DNA of 64,000 nt from Leucaena leucocephala. Its lineage: Eukaryota; Streptophyta; Magnoliopsida; Fabales; Fabaceae. The translations under genes were made by a program, and so were the position numbers. Every line of letters begins with the position of its first letter. Positions within the stretch are counted from its first letter, which is position 1. Under the pieces are notes generated by a model that was not told the DNA's origin, made no database searches, and saw only the letters and a list, made by a program, of their open reading frames with translations. This document shows, piece after piece, positions 25,967 to 37,136 of this stretch. The stretch is taken from NCBI GenBank assembly GCA_037074615.1, contig CM073558.1:17343001-17407000 (forward strand), read 5' to 3'.

Positions 25967-27846
25967 TGTTGGAAAACGTGCCCTAGGGGCCAATCATGTC
26001 TTATGAATATTATTGATTTATGAATTTATTAATTGTGTTATCATATTATTTACATATTTACTGTGATGACCATCCTTAGATAATTCATAATCTTATCCTA
26101 AATGTCCCTGGTCGGTCATCTGTGCGGGAGCAGAGATGAAATAAGACCAGTATGACTTTGAAGATATATAGAGATATAAATCAAAGTTATATGCACATGT
26201 AAGAGTACAAGGTGTTGGACCGACCCGCTATGGGAGAGTTGCATGGGTTACGTCATAATCTTCTCTCATATACAAACCATGTCTCTATGCCCTTTGACCT
26301 GAGATCATCATGGATTCCTACATGACAAACGCTCAGCTTTGGCCTAGTCAAAAGTCACTTTTGACCGAGTGATCATAAAGACTATGTTCGGGCTTAGTGG
26401 TTTTTCATGCGGAGGAATGTGAATGGTCAAGATAGAATTTGTCCCTCACATTCGTAGAGAGATATTACTGGGCCCCTCGATGAGTGAGTCTGAGAAATGT
26501 ATGGCCATACTGTAATGGAAAGGTAGTTCCATTTCTATAGTCAGACTACTCAGGGATCGAGAAAGTAACTGTCAGGAATAGGAGGATGACATTATCCATG
26601 CCTCATCCATGACCAAAATATCACGTGACAGAAGGGACATGATATGGTTGTATAAAAGGTTACATCGTTTATCGATTCTTATATAATTTGGGTAGTCGTT
26701 ATGTCTTGCTAGAGACCGCTTGCGACTTGTGGGCCAGTATAGTAAATGGCCCACTACCAACTTCATATGGGCCTACAGGGTCGCACACAAAATAGCCCAA
26801 CACGAGCTATGATGTCCAGATTCATTGAATCTAAGACGTGTCTAGATTCAATGAATGATCCAAGGTTGATGTATATATTTATTTATATTTATATTCGTAT
26901 ATATATAAATTCGTATATATATATATTATATATAAGGGATATATAGGATTTAATTTATAAGGATAAATTAAATCTCTATCACGTTTGAATTTGAAATTCA
27001 AATTGATAGGATATCTCGTATAAGAGATATTTACAAGATTTAATTTATAAGGATAAATTAAATCTCTATCACGTTTGAATTTGAAATTCAAATTGATAGG
27101 ATATCTCATATAAGAGATATTTACAAGATTTAATTTATAAGGATAGATTAAATCTCTATCACGTTTGAATTTGAAATTCAAATTGATATGATATCTCAAA
27201 TTTGATTTATGAGAATAAATCAAATACAGTCCAATCTTATCTTTATTTAAATTAAATAAATAGGTGAATTAAATCTGTGGGACGGATTTAATATAAACAT
27301 TATTTATTTAATTAGTTTCTTATCAAATTATACAATATGTGATATTGTATTCGGAATTAATATAGATTAATTCCAAAATCCAATTCGGTTGAGAAAAACG
27401 CAGAGCATCCTATATATCTAATTTTAGGAGCTACGTTTTGAATACAACACATAACACAAAAGGGGCCGAACGGAATCTGCAAAAGGTTTGCAGATAAGAA
27501 ACTGCTGAAGTAGAGACGGAGAGGACGAACTCTTGAGAAAGCCTTGGAGGGACAGGAGACGCTAGCACATCGTTTGTGGTTGGAACGCTGTTCGTGTGGA
27601 TACCAGTAGAGGAAGACGACCTGAGGAGTCGACTTCTTGCGATCAAAAGGAGAGCACGAGCCGCGGAGAGAAGCTGTGGACGTCTCCTTACGATCGAAAA
27701 GAGATCACCAGCCGCGGAGAGAAGCTGTGGAAGTCGCTGAGGCACACTAAGGGTAATACTTCTTCCCACTTGACTTAAACACATACGGTAGATCCTGGCA
27801 AGGAATGGAAAAATTTTTAAATTAATTTCCGCTGCGTGTCTTCCAA
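25967..27846 (+). mobile_element. Angela-like Copia solo LTR nested in Athila gag (about 1880 bp)
   Basis: It starts TGTTGGAAAACGTGCCCTAG, very close to the opening of the Angela family of Copia LTRs, and ends with the family-like ttccgctgc...cttccaa near 27826-27846. It interrupts the Athila gag, and the gag sequence resumes directly after it. Flanks tttat (25962-25966) and tttct (27847-27851) agree at four of five bases as a target duplication. The last bases are AA, not CA, so the right end may be off by two. It lies on the strand opposite to its host. It contains a 90-bp tandem repeat. Open frames within it (such as 26879-27223) are products of that repeat. Confidence 0.8.
26937..27206. 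repeat. 90-bp tandem repeat, three copies, each with a palindrome
   Basis: gatttaatttataaggata recurs at 26947, 27037 and 27127, exactly 90 bases apart, with almost no differences. Each unit contains gaatttgaaattc, an odd-length palindrome, flanked by gttt...aaattgatagg. Because 90 is divisible by three, a minus-strand frame shows a 30-residue repeat; this is not evidence of a protein. Confidence 0.9.
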
Positions 27847-27848
27847 TT

Positions 27849-28140
27849 TCTTACATTTATTATCCTCACCATTATTCCCTAAGTTGTTCTTCTCACCATG
27901 TCTATTATTTCCATTAAGCCCATTATAATCATTATTACAATTAGCACCAACCATAGTTTCTTGTTCTAATTCAAAATCACTAACAAACACGTGTTCACTA
28001 GATGACAAACTTGACTCTTCTAAAATATGCCCCTCCTCAACAATAACTTGACTTGTACCCTTTATTCTTTTCTTTCTTCTAATATTTTTTACCGGCCTTT
28101 TAATTTCAAGATAAGGGAATAAAAGGTAAAACTCTATCAT
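27849..28140 (-). pseudogene. Athila gag remnant, N-terminal side
   Basis: The minus-strand frame runs into the element from the right and encodes a charged, Asn-rich segment (for example NDYNGLNGNNRHGEKNN). It is cut at about 27848 by the Angela-like LTR and continues beyond it in the main gag part. The segment between here and the primer site (28141-28400) is AT-rich leader. Confidence 0.6.
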
Positions 28141-28400
28141 TCCTAGGTATAAACAGTAGCATTCAAATAAAAAAACTAAAATAAAAGAAAAATAAAAGAA
28201 AAGAAAAATAAATGAACCAAATCAATAAATGAATACATAAATAAACCAAATAAAATGGATATAATTTTTTTTAAAACAAATGCGAATAAAAGTGCAAATA
28301 TCATGTAAACTAACTAAGATAGGCTCAACAATTAAATAAATCACAAACAATGTTACTTGACACTTAGTTTTACTAAGGAACCAATTTCTTAGCTCTCTAA

Positions 28401-28411
28401 CAACAGCACCA
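28401..28411 (-). other. Degenerate primer-binding site of the Athila element
   Basis: The minus strand reads TGGTGCTGTTG next to the end of the 5' LTR. Athila elements use TGGCGCCGTTG, so the site carries two C-to-T type changes, consistent with methylation-driven decay. Confidence 0.65.
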
Positions 28412-28907
28412 CTTAGAACAACCTTAAAATCTGATATCGCCTTAAGGTTACTTCAAAAATTTAAACTAAAGATTGCTTATAGTGCAACCTCATGTCGTTC
28501 TCTTTGAGGAGCCAAAAATAAAATTAAATTCATTAGTAACTAAATGTAATATAACCTAAGTTAGAAAATGTGATTTATTTTGATTGACTAACAACTAAAT
28601 GCAATAATTAAAAATAAATTTAAATAAAATATTTTTTATATTTTTAATTTAAATAAAGGAATAATAAATGATAATAAGTGAATAGAATAAAATCGAAGGT
28701 GATTAATAATAATAAAAGCAATCCCCAATTTAATAACGTAGGCAATCATAGCTTCAATAGATATGAGAGTTATAAACAATGGATTAGGAATTATAATTAA
28801 GGTTTTAATCTAACAACTGAGCCACCTCGAATTATTACAAAATATTTTCCAAGTCCTAATTTATTGCTACCACCAGAATAATAAAATAGGACTAAAGATA
28901 TTAAAAT
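28412..28907 (-). repeat. Truncated 5' LTR of the Athila element
   Basis: The sequence matches 17070-17570 in the same direction (for example cttcaaaaatttaaactaaa and gaggagccaaaaataaaatt). Similarity ends at about 28907, where a different element begins, so roughly the outer 1 kb of this LTR is missing. Confidence 0.8.
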
Positions 28908-29640
28908 CCTATCTACTCTATTTTTCTCTCTTGGACTATTTATGCCATGTCTCATCCCATGCCTATCTCTTCTGTGCCTATTTCTTCCTACTTCTAATTC
29001 ATATTCAAATTCACCCTCACTAACAATATTCTCATCATCTTCATATTCAAATTTATCCATAGAAACCTCCCTTCGCCTATCATGCCTTCTAGGATTAGGT
29101 CTAGTTCCTTGCATATTTGCAATTATTTCTTCTTGCCTCTCCAACCTATCCCTTATATCCCCATAAACCACTTATATGCGTGCAAAATGTTACTCCATTT
29201 CCTTGCATTTGTTATCATTATTCATCAAATTTTTTCTACCACCATTAGATATTTTATCTGCATTAGACTTTGTGACTAAAAAGATGTTAATGAAATAAAA
29301 TTCTTCACAAATTTCCTTGTGGGTTTCCCTCAAGAATATCACTTAATACTCATGTTTCACTTAAACTTGGGTTTTAAGTCGATGTATATCACTCTTGCCT
29401 TTTTTTCACTCAAAAGTTTCTCTTGAGGCTCTTTAAAGAACTAAGTAAGTTGATCAAAGCAATCATAATTTGCAGAATCAACTAACACTTAGGAATTTTG
29501 AAAATGACAAAAATGGATGTTGAGATTGGAGCTTAAGGAAATCAAGAGTTCAATTTCACACAAATATTGCAAATGTTAAAAACAAATTCTAGATATGAAG
29601 ATGTACTTGCTTAGAACAAACTTTCAGCACAACTTTTTTT
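28908..29640 (-). mobile_element. Chromovirus gag start and leader, remnant
   Basis: On the minus strand 28915-29171 encodes RDRLERQEEIIANMQG followed by an Arg/Glu-rich segment (REVSMDKFEYEDDENIVSEG), the opening of the gag of a Ty3/Gypsy chromovirus. The upstream sequence (29280-29640) resembles an untranslated leader. The gag is cut after about 85 codons by the truncated Athila LTR. No LTR of this element was identified to the right. The last 37 residues of the apparent frame come from the Athila LTR, giving an artificial fusion frame. Confidence 0.55.
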
Positions 29641-29756
29641 TTCTCTCTGTATCTTTTTAGTACTACTTTTTCATTTTTTTTTATTAGTTACTTTTATACT
29701 CTTTTTTCAGTACAATATGAAGAAAATCACAAAATATGACAAACAGAATAAAATAA

Positions 29757-29835
29757 GCAATCTAAACCTAGAAATTCAAATGAGCAATCTGAACACAAAA
29801 ATTCAAATGGGCAATCTAAACCCAGAAATTCCAGA
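29757..29835. repeat. 27-bp tandem repeat, three copies
   Basis: gcaatct starts units at 29757, 29784 and 29811, each containing aaac or gaac, then an AAATTC core. The third copy is truncated at the end. It lies between the chromovirus leader and the Ale-type Copia gag. Confidence 0.8.
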
Positions 29836-29920
29836 AAACACATTATTTTTAAAATGGCTAATGAGCATTATTTACCCACCTTGAGTGGGAACTACGACCA
29901 CGACCATGTCAACCACGGCC

Positions 29921-30613
29921 TTATCCACGGCCACGTCCACTACCACGTCCATGTCCCCTACCACGGGATGATTCATTTGTCACTACATTCACTTCTGGGA
30001 ATGCAGCAGAGCTAGTTGGACGGGATTCATGATTCCTCATTTGAAGCTCATTATTTTGTTCGGCCACCAAAAGGCAAAAAATCAGTTCAGAATACTTTTT
30101 GAAACCTTTTTCACGATATTGTTGCTGCAATAGCACATTGGATGTATGAAATGTGGAGAATATTCTTTCTAACATGTCATTATTAGTAATTTTCTCTCCA
30201 TATAGTTTCAGTTGAAAACTAATTCTAAATAGTGCAGAATTATACTCACTGACTGATTTAAAATTTTGTAAACGTAAATGCATCTAATCATAATGAGCGT
30301 TCGGAAGAATCACAGTTTTTTGGTAGTCATACATTTCTTTTAGTTTGTTCCAGAGAACAAGTGGGTCTTTGATAGTTAAATACTCAATTTTTATTCCTTC
30401 ATCTAGGTGATGGTGAAGAAAGATTATGGCCTTGGCTTTGTCTTTGTTGGATTCCTGATTGCCTTCCTTGATAGTGTCTCCTAAACCCATGACATATAAA
30501 TGAATTTCTGCAACTAGTATCCAGGATAGATAATTCTTTCCAGTAATGTCAAGAGCTACAAACTCAAATTTTGTAAGATTCGACATGATGATACTATCAT
30601 AAAAGTATAACAA
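29921..30613 (-). pseudogene. Copia gag (UBN2-type) remnant
   Basis: Two abutting minus-strand frames encode the gag. 30284-30613 gives LDITGKNYLSWILVAEIHL, the conserved 'L.G.NY..W' start, and PLVLWNKLKEMYDYQKTVIL. 29921-30283 begins LRLQNFKSVSEYNSALFRIS and ends in a run of Arg-Gly repeats (RGRGHGRGSGRGRG). A stop codon near 30283 separates the two. The RNA-binding zinc knuckle that normally follows is lost at the break. Confidence 0.8.
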
Positions 30614-30764
30614 AAGTTAAATGGAAATCAATATTAAGAAGTTGAACAATTAGAAAATAATCCAATATGAAACTATAATTCAACATGAAAGTAATATAGA
30701 AACTCACATTCCGCTGATAGACCTTACAATAATGTCAATTTATGTAATAGTCATGCTGGTAACG

Positions 30765-31186
30765 TGTTATAAAACTAGCCAACCAATCCACAAGATTAAG
30801 AAGAGAGAAAAGATGAAGAGAAGAAAATGAGAGAAGTATATTGTATTCTTCAACTTGCTCTACAACACAAATGATATGCCATATTTATAGGCATAGTCTT
30901 ACATGTAGGTTATATCCAAACTTGAATGACAAATAGTGGGTAATAAAATTCATGAATGACCTAGTGGAAGTTATAAGTTTAATGTGGTAGTGGAGGAGTA
31001 ATAAAGTAGTGGAAGTTGAAGTTGAGGAGAAAGATGGTTAATGTAGTAGTGGAGGAGTAATAGAGTAGTGGAAGTTGAAGTGAAAGAGAAAAAGGAAAAG
31101 GGAGATGGACATCCACATTCTAATATTCATAATACATACGCAAATTTTAATATATTTGAGCATTTTACATCTAGTTGAATATAACA
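30765..31186 (-). repeat. 5' LTR of the Ale-type Copia element (422 bp)
   Basis: The plus strand reads TGTTATA at the left end and TATAACA at the right, exact inverted termini. On the minus strand there is a TATA-like cctataaatatgg at about 30880-30895, and the LTR ends ttataaca directly before the primer site. No second copy of this LTR is in the window. Confidence 0.85.
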
Positions 31187-31800
31187 AATCTTGGCCTTAC
31201 ATTTGATCTAATGGTGTAATAATGGTTTTATATATCGTTGGTCATTTCACTTTCTAGTGTATTAATTTATATGTTTGCTACTCCATAAAAGTTGTCTCAT
31301 TTTACTTAACTAACAGAATTTTCAAGTGCCAAGTAAATCAATTTTGATAAATAAGATAAAAGGATTTCACATGTATTCAATTCCATAAACTCCAAGTTAC
31401 TGAATTATTCTGATCATAAGCTTCCTAAATGAGCTAGATATAGTAACTAAATAATTAATTTATAATAAATTAAAAAATTAATTAAACTAATTATTTATAA
31501 TTAATATATGTTAATTTTTCTAAAATATGTTCTTTCATCATTTTCCTTGAAAATTGTCACTTTTCATGAAAATCTCTGTAATATATACAATTAACAAAAT
31601 CGTTTAGAGTAAAAAATCTAAATATTTAAAATAAAGTCGATTAACGTATTTAAGCTCTATTAAGTATTAACGTTGTAGGACCATCCTAAAGAAATTCAAC
31701 CCGCCCAAATTTCCAGCTTTAGGAATGGATCCTTGTAGTCCTTGAGACAACGTTGATGTGGCAGTTCAGCCTCACAACTCAGTTTCCAAGTATTTTAACA
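31187..31800. other. AT-rich spacer, nothing recognised
   Basis: No coding similarity. The last 100 bases become less AT-rich toward the PPR remnant and may include non-alignable parts of it. Confidence 0.4.
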
Positions 31801-31809
31801 GCATGATGT

Positions 31810-33533
31810 TCGCTTGAAGAGCTGCAGATTCGAGAAATAAGTCATGGGCGGGTAATAAAATGTGTTGCTACAGATATTTTTGTGGATACTGCTACTGTTG
31901 ATTTATATGCCAAATGTGGACGTATGGATGAAGCTGGTAGAAAATTCTTGCAGATTCCAATCCATAATGTGGTTTCCTGGACTTCTATAATTTCTGGATT
32001 TCTGTAAGAGAATGATTCTATTTCTGCACTGAAGTTTTTCAAATATATGAGGGAAACAGGGGAGGAGATAAATATCTATACCGTTACTAGTGTACTTGCT
32101 GCGTGTTCCAAGCCAGGTTTGATTAAAGAGGCCAGCCAAATTCATTCCTTAACATTAAAATTACCTTTAATTTTGGAGGCAACTGTCTTTATGTTTATGT
32201 TATAAGAAGTTGTTAGACCAGATGAGTATTGTATGTCTACAGTGTTATTATAAGCTGCTTATATATAGTGACACAGATGCATAGTTACACTTTGAAGTCT
32301 GGACTAATCACTAATGTTACGGTAGGCTCTTCACTTTTCACCATGTACTCTAAATTTGGTTGTTTAGAGGAATCTCAGAGAGTTTTTGAGGAAGTTCCTA
32401 AGACAATGTCGCATGGCCTCAATGATTGCTGGTTTTGTTGAACAGGGCTATGCGGATCATGCTTTTCAGCTATTTAAAGAGATGCTATCTCCAGAGATTT
32501 TACCTGATTACTTGACCTTAATGGCAATTCTAATTGCATGTTCTGTTCTTAGTTTTCTACAGACAAAGAACTACATGGTTATGCTTCTCGTTTGGGCATG
32601 GGAACAGACACAGTTATTGGCGGTGCACTTGTGCACATGTACTCAAAATGTGGAAGGTTGGAGCTAGCAAGGAGGGTGTTCAATATGCTACCTCAAAAGG
32701 ATGTTGTTGCCTGCTCTGCCTTACTCTCAGGATATGCCCAAAATGACTTAATTGAAGAGGCACATCTGTTATTCCATGATATGATCTTGATGAATTTACC
32801 CATTGACACCATCACAATTTCATCCGTCCTCAGGGCCACTGCACTGTCAAATAGATCATCAGTTGGGACTCAACTGCATGCCTAAATTGAAAAATTGGGC
32901 TTACAGTCAGATGTGTCCGTTGGTAGTTCACTTGTGACCATGTACTCAAAATGTGAAAGTTTGGAGGATTGCTGCAAAGCATTTGACCATATTGAGAAGC
33001 CTGATTTGATAGGCGATTATAGTGAGCTATGCTCAACATGGTAAAGGTTCTGAAGCCTGAGCTACCTATGACCTCATGAGAAGAGAAGGCATTCAACCTG
33101 ATGCAGTAACTTTTGTGGCAGTGTTATTGGTTTTTAGTCATAATGGGCTGGTTGAAGAAGCCTTCTACAATCTCAATTCAATGGTCAGAGACTTTGGCAT
33201 TGAGCCTGGTCTTCGTCATTATGCTTGTATTGTTGATCTGCTTGGTTGATCAGGTAGATTGAAAGATGCAGAAAACTTCATTAACATTACGCCTATCAAG
33301 CCTGATGCTTTAATTTGGGGAAAACTCCTTGCAGCTTGTAAGGTCCATGGTGATTATGAGCTTGGGAAGTTAGTGGCCCAAAAAGTAATGGAATTGGAGA
33401 AATGTGATGCTGGGGCTTATGTTTCCTTCTCAAACATTTATGCGGATTTAGACAGTGGGATGAAGTCCTTAGGATTGGAGAGTTAATGAAAGGATCTAGG
33501 ACAAATAATGAACCTGGTTGGAGCTTTGTGTGA
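31810..33533 (+). pseudogene. OTP87: PPR protein pseudogene, OTP87-like
   Basis: The plus strand encodes, in several frames, the C-terminal half of a PLS-class pentatricopeptide repeat protein. Family members bind organellar RNA. Recognisable segments in order are TATVDLYAKCGRMDEAGRKF, VVSWTSIISGF, TVTSVLAACSKPG, VGSSLFTMYSKFGCLEESQ, IGGALVHMYSKCGRLELARR, VGSSLVTMYSKCESLEDCCK, KPDALIWGKLLAACKVHGDY and EPGWSF. Their order and content match Arabidopsis OTP87 (At1g74600), a mitochondrial editing factor, as I remember it. Lesions include in-frame stops at 32005, 32883 and 33247, frameshifts near 32400, 32560 and 33010, and loss of about the first half of the protein. There is no introduced intron structure. 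A functional copy should exist elsewhere. Confidence 0.85.
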
Positions 33534-34594
33534 GAAGAAACTATGCCATAAGGATTGATCAGTCGTATTTAATGTCGTTGATGATTTGCATGAATATACC
33601 ATTGGGCTTGTTTGGTGGACAAGAATATTAGAGTAGGAAATGGGAATGGCAAAAAATAAAATGCCCGGTAGAATTCATTCCCGTTTCCTTGGAAATGAGG
33701 ATTCCCATCCTTAAATGATGTATAATCTCATTCCTGAGAATGAAATCTATTTTGGCCATTATTTTTTCATAAAAATTAAAAAAAAGATCAAAATGTAATC
33801 AAGATCTCATCTCATCATCATTCATATACTAGGTGGGTTTTCTAATTAATGAATACAGCTTTCTAGTTCGGCTCTTTCTTCTATTTGTTTATTTATCTAC
33901 CCTTTTTATCTTCTTTAATTCTATTTCATTTTATCAGTGCAGATTAAGTATTCACATGAGCATCTATGTATCCATTTCATTTACGGTACAATTCAGAGTG
34001 GAAAGAAACATGAAGATTTTCATTTTACAACTCAGCAAGATATCAACAAAGTGAAAACAGAATATAGAATCCTAAGATGACCTTTTACAGGAGGTATGCA
34101 TTTATGTTAATTCAAAATGTTATTTTTCTATGCTTTTTAATTTTCTGCTATCCATAAAGCATCCTGAATAGCATTATTATAACGATTTTAGTATTTTGTA
34201 ACATTTAAATTTCCAAAACATCTTGGAGGACACGAAAAGTGAACTGCAACATACAAGCTTTTGCATGGGATCAATTTCCTAGTACAGGATAACTACTCTT
34301 AATATTTTAATTGTAGCAAGAGCAAATTAGGAGAAGAAAATAATTGATGCATTAGATATTATCAAGCAGGACTTGTATTTTATATCAGAGAAAGGTTAAA
34401 GAAATGACATATATTTTGGACTTGAGGGAATACAATCGGAAATGACAGCTAGGTCCCAACTTACAGTGAAAGATAAAGGTGACAACAACTAACAAGGTAG
34501 CTCATATGAAAGCATCAAATGTCACAAATTGTGATCATCACAATATAAAAAGTATGAGATGTACATATAATGCCGATGATCCTGATCCCTAATA
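33534..34594. other. Spacer with possible small MITE scrap
   Basis: Around 33605-33760 the sequence gcttgtttggtggacaag and the G/C-patterned ggaaatgggaatgg resemble MITE ends, but no matching inverted end was found. From 34478 the DNA is the 3' flank of the reductase pseudogene, shared with 7188-7220. Confidence 0.35.
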
Positions 34595-35721
34595 TCACTC
34601 ACGAGCAATGACCACTACTTGTTTTCCAACATTGCGACCAGTATAGAGGCCAACTAAAGCTGTAGGGCCGTTTTCAAGGCCTTCAACTATATCTTCCACA
34701 TAAGCTATCTTCCCTTCTTTGATAAGAGGTAATATGAACTCTAAAAATTTAGGATAGAGGTTATAATGATCACTTGCAGTAAATCCATGCATACGAACTC
34801 TATTAAAAATGAGTTGTACAAGATTTGTTATGCCTTCAGGTTGATCAAGATTATACTGTGAGATCATTCCACATACGCATATCCCTCCATGGATTCTCAT
34901 ATTTGTTAGTACTGTGTCAAGTGTTTTACCCCCAACGTTGTCGAAGTAAATGTCAATGCCTTCTTGGAAGTGCCTGATTCATAAATAGATATCTTTTAGC
35001 TTTTAGCGTTGTGTGGTAAAGTAATTAAAATCATTAGGTCTAAGCCAGTACTACTTGATACTATGTACCTTTTTAATGCTGCATCCAAGTCAGGCTCTTC
35101 CTTGTAGTTAAAAGCCTCATCAAATCCCATTTTATTCTTCAATAGATCCACCTAATTGTAGAATGAAGAAAATTCATGAGCTAAGAGCACAGAAACAACA
35201 GATGGATTTTGGTCATTTTAGTCATACTTTTTTACAAGAATTTGATTATCGTTCTAGTTTCAGTGATGATGCATTATAGTTCTAGTTAGATTCTTTCACT
35301 ACGAAGAGATTTCTAATTAGGCTATCCAATCACCAATCTTGAAAGTTGTTTTAAACAGTTGGAGGTATAAAAATGTGTGTATGATAGTACTTTAAAAATA
35401 ACAAGTGACATATATATGGAAGGGATCTAGCTAAATGGAACCTTTAAAGTAGAGAGCAACTGATATGAACGAATGTGATTCTTTATAGAACTCGTTTCCA
35501 CTCTTTAAACTCGTTCTTTCATTTATCTCTATCTCCCTAAATGCACTATATTTTATGACTAGGAGATCCAAACTGGGAATATCATGGAACTTTTGGAGTA
35601 TGGGATACAAGTCCCACATAAGATAGTAATGATGCTAAATGAGATATTTAAATGGGTTAGTTATGCCCCTCATCAGCTAGCTTTTGAAGTAGAATGTATT
35701 TATCAAAATCATATTGCTAAA

Positions 35722-35860
35722 TAGACAGTGCCAATATGGCAGGCACAGCGGCATGGCATCAAGCTCTCCCCAGTAAGGGATGGTTGCTCGTTCGAACCCA
35801 AGTACGTGTCACCTTTTCTTATGGCGAAGGGTTAGAATAAGGGTAAAAAAAATTAAAATA
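35722..35860 (+). mobile_element. tRNA-derived SINE-like insertion in pseudogene intron 3
   Basis: An A-box-like ggcacagcggcatggcatc is followed about 45 bases later by a clear B box (gctcgttcgaaccc, near 35790). After this come unrelated sequence and an A-rich end around 35847-35860. The arrangement is that of a plant SINE head. No target duplication was established. Confidence 0.5.
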
Positions 35861-36152
35861 AAGAAACCTCATTATAATTGCCCCTACATAAACCGTACCT
35901 TCTCCTTACTTCCCGCACTTCCCACAACATAACAACCTGAGAGTTTTTGCAAACTGCCCAACAAGTTGACCAATTTGACCAGCTGCTGCTGAGACAAAAA
36001 CATGATCATCTTTCGTGGGAGACCCTATTTCATAGAAACCAGCATATGCGGTTATTCCTGGCACACCTGCAGCCAAGAAAAACAAAACCAATATAGTTGT
36101 TGAGGAAGCAAAATAACTAGTGGAATTAGACTAAATATAATATTGCAAACTG

Positions 36153-36416
36153 CTCCCTCCAATCTTAAATATAAAACCTAATTAGGGAATTTACTTTTAT
36201 TCTAAATGTAAAACCTTAAAATACTTTATCTCTCAAATTTATAATTTTTTTTATATTATCCCTATTGATTGTATATATTAAGGAGTTTTTATCAAGGGAT
36301 AATTCTAATGCAAATGATTAAAGAGAGTATTTGGGAAAATCATCACGCATTCGTTACAAATAACTAAATTAATTTTTTTAATATCTACAAATTAGTACAT
36401 TAAGGACTTGAGGGAG
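36153..36416. mobile_element. Stowaway-like MITE in pseudogene intron 2
   Basis: The ends are ctccctccaatcttaaatat and aaggacttgagggag, an imperfect inverted pair, with ta at the right flank. The interior is AT-rich. It belongs to the same family as 37137-37411 and 63743-63990. Confidence 0.65.
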
Positions 36417-37136
36417 TAATGCTAGAAAGACCTAAAAGTGTGCCAAGTAATTAGCAAGTACAGGTATAGCATAGGATTATTCTAGTCATACATTTTCTTC
36501 TTTTCTTCCTTTGAAACTTGGAGGTATTTTATGTTCAAATGTAGACAATGAGGAGAAGCCATGTGACTTATTAAAAGGCACAAATATGGAAGATGGCAAA
36601 GATTCAATCTTACTATGAAACATGCATACTCAACAAATTATATAAAGAAAAATAAAGACTATCTTAATGACACAGCTATGCATATATACCAAGAATTCCA
36701 GTATAGTAAGAAAGTGGGACATTAGTGTGCTGGATTTTGAAAAGTATGTGAGTTGAGGGGACCAGGCTGTACTCTTCCCATTTAGCATATCCCCAAACAA
36801 AATCGCCTTTTTTATGGTCAGCATGGCCAGATCCAATAACTTTAGCCACTCCATATCCATGTATTGGCTGCAATTATTTAATACAACTATTAGTATACTT
36901 GCAGATCTTAGCAATCATATAGTGAACGTGGATCATACATATATACATATATATATATATGGATAAAACTTAGGCCGATATGTTTATATTCATTAGGTCC
37001 AATTCTCTAATCTAATATTGCCACGTGGGCTTTTCTTAATAATAAAAATTCACATTGATAAAATTTTAAAATTTTATTGGAGCATTATTAATAATACAAA
37101 TTTTGTAAGAACCATTACCACTCTGAAAAAAAATTA

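Larger units (their letters stand above)
17070..28907 (-). mobile_element. Athila-type Gypsy retrotransposon, decayed, with nested LTR
   Basis: An element of about 11.8 kb lies on the minus strand. From right to left it has a truncated 5' LTR (28412-28907), primer site, gag, protease, RT-RNase H, integrase, a long 3' region, and a 3' LTR (17070-18563). The primer site reads TGGTGCTGTTG on the minus strand at 28401-28411, a degraded form of the Athila TGGCGCCGTTG. Gag is split by an Angela-like solo LTR (25967-27846). Without that insertion the element is near 9.95 kb, normal for Athila. Every coding domain has stops or frameshifts, so it is not autonomous. I saw no recognisable env-like frame in 18.6-20.1 kb. 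Confidence 0.85.
29880..31186 (-). mobile_element. 5' part of an Ale/Retrofit-type Copia element
   Basis: A complete 5' LTR (30765-31186) is followed leftward by a primer site (cgttaccagcatga on the minus strand, 30751-30764; the family form is cgttatcagcacga) and by gag. Everything downstream of the Arg/Gly-rich gag tail is missing, so protease, integrase and RT are absent here. The element cannot move on its own. Its left break lies near 29880. Confidence 0.8.

Noticed and set aside
26879..27223. 114-residue minus-strand open frame with a 30-residue repeat
   Set aside because: It is the translation of the 90-bp tandem repeat in the Angela-like LTR; the frame stays open only because 90 is a multiple of three.
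27431..27784. 117-residue minus-strand frame rich in Ser, Leu and Arg
   Set aside because: It lies within the GC-richer end of the Angela-like LTR and is antisense to it, with no domain.
36690..36914. Minus-strand frames that look like separate small genes
   Set aside because: They are exon 2 of the reductase pseudogene read into its intron.
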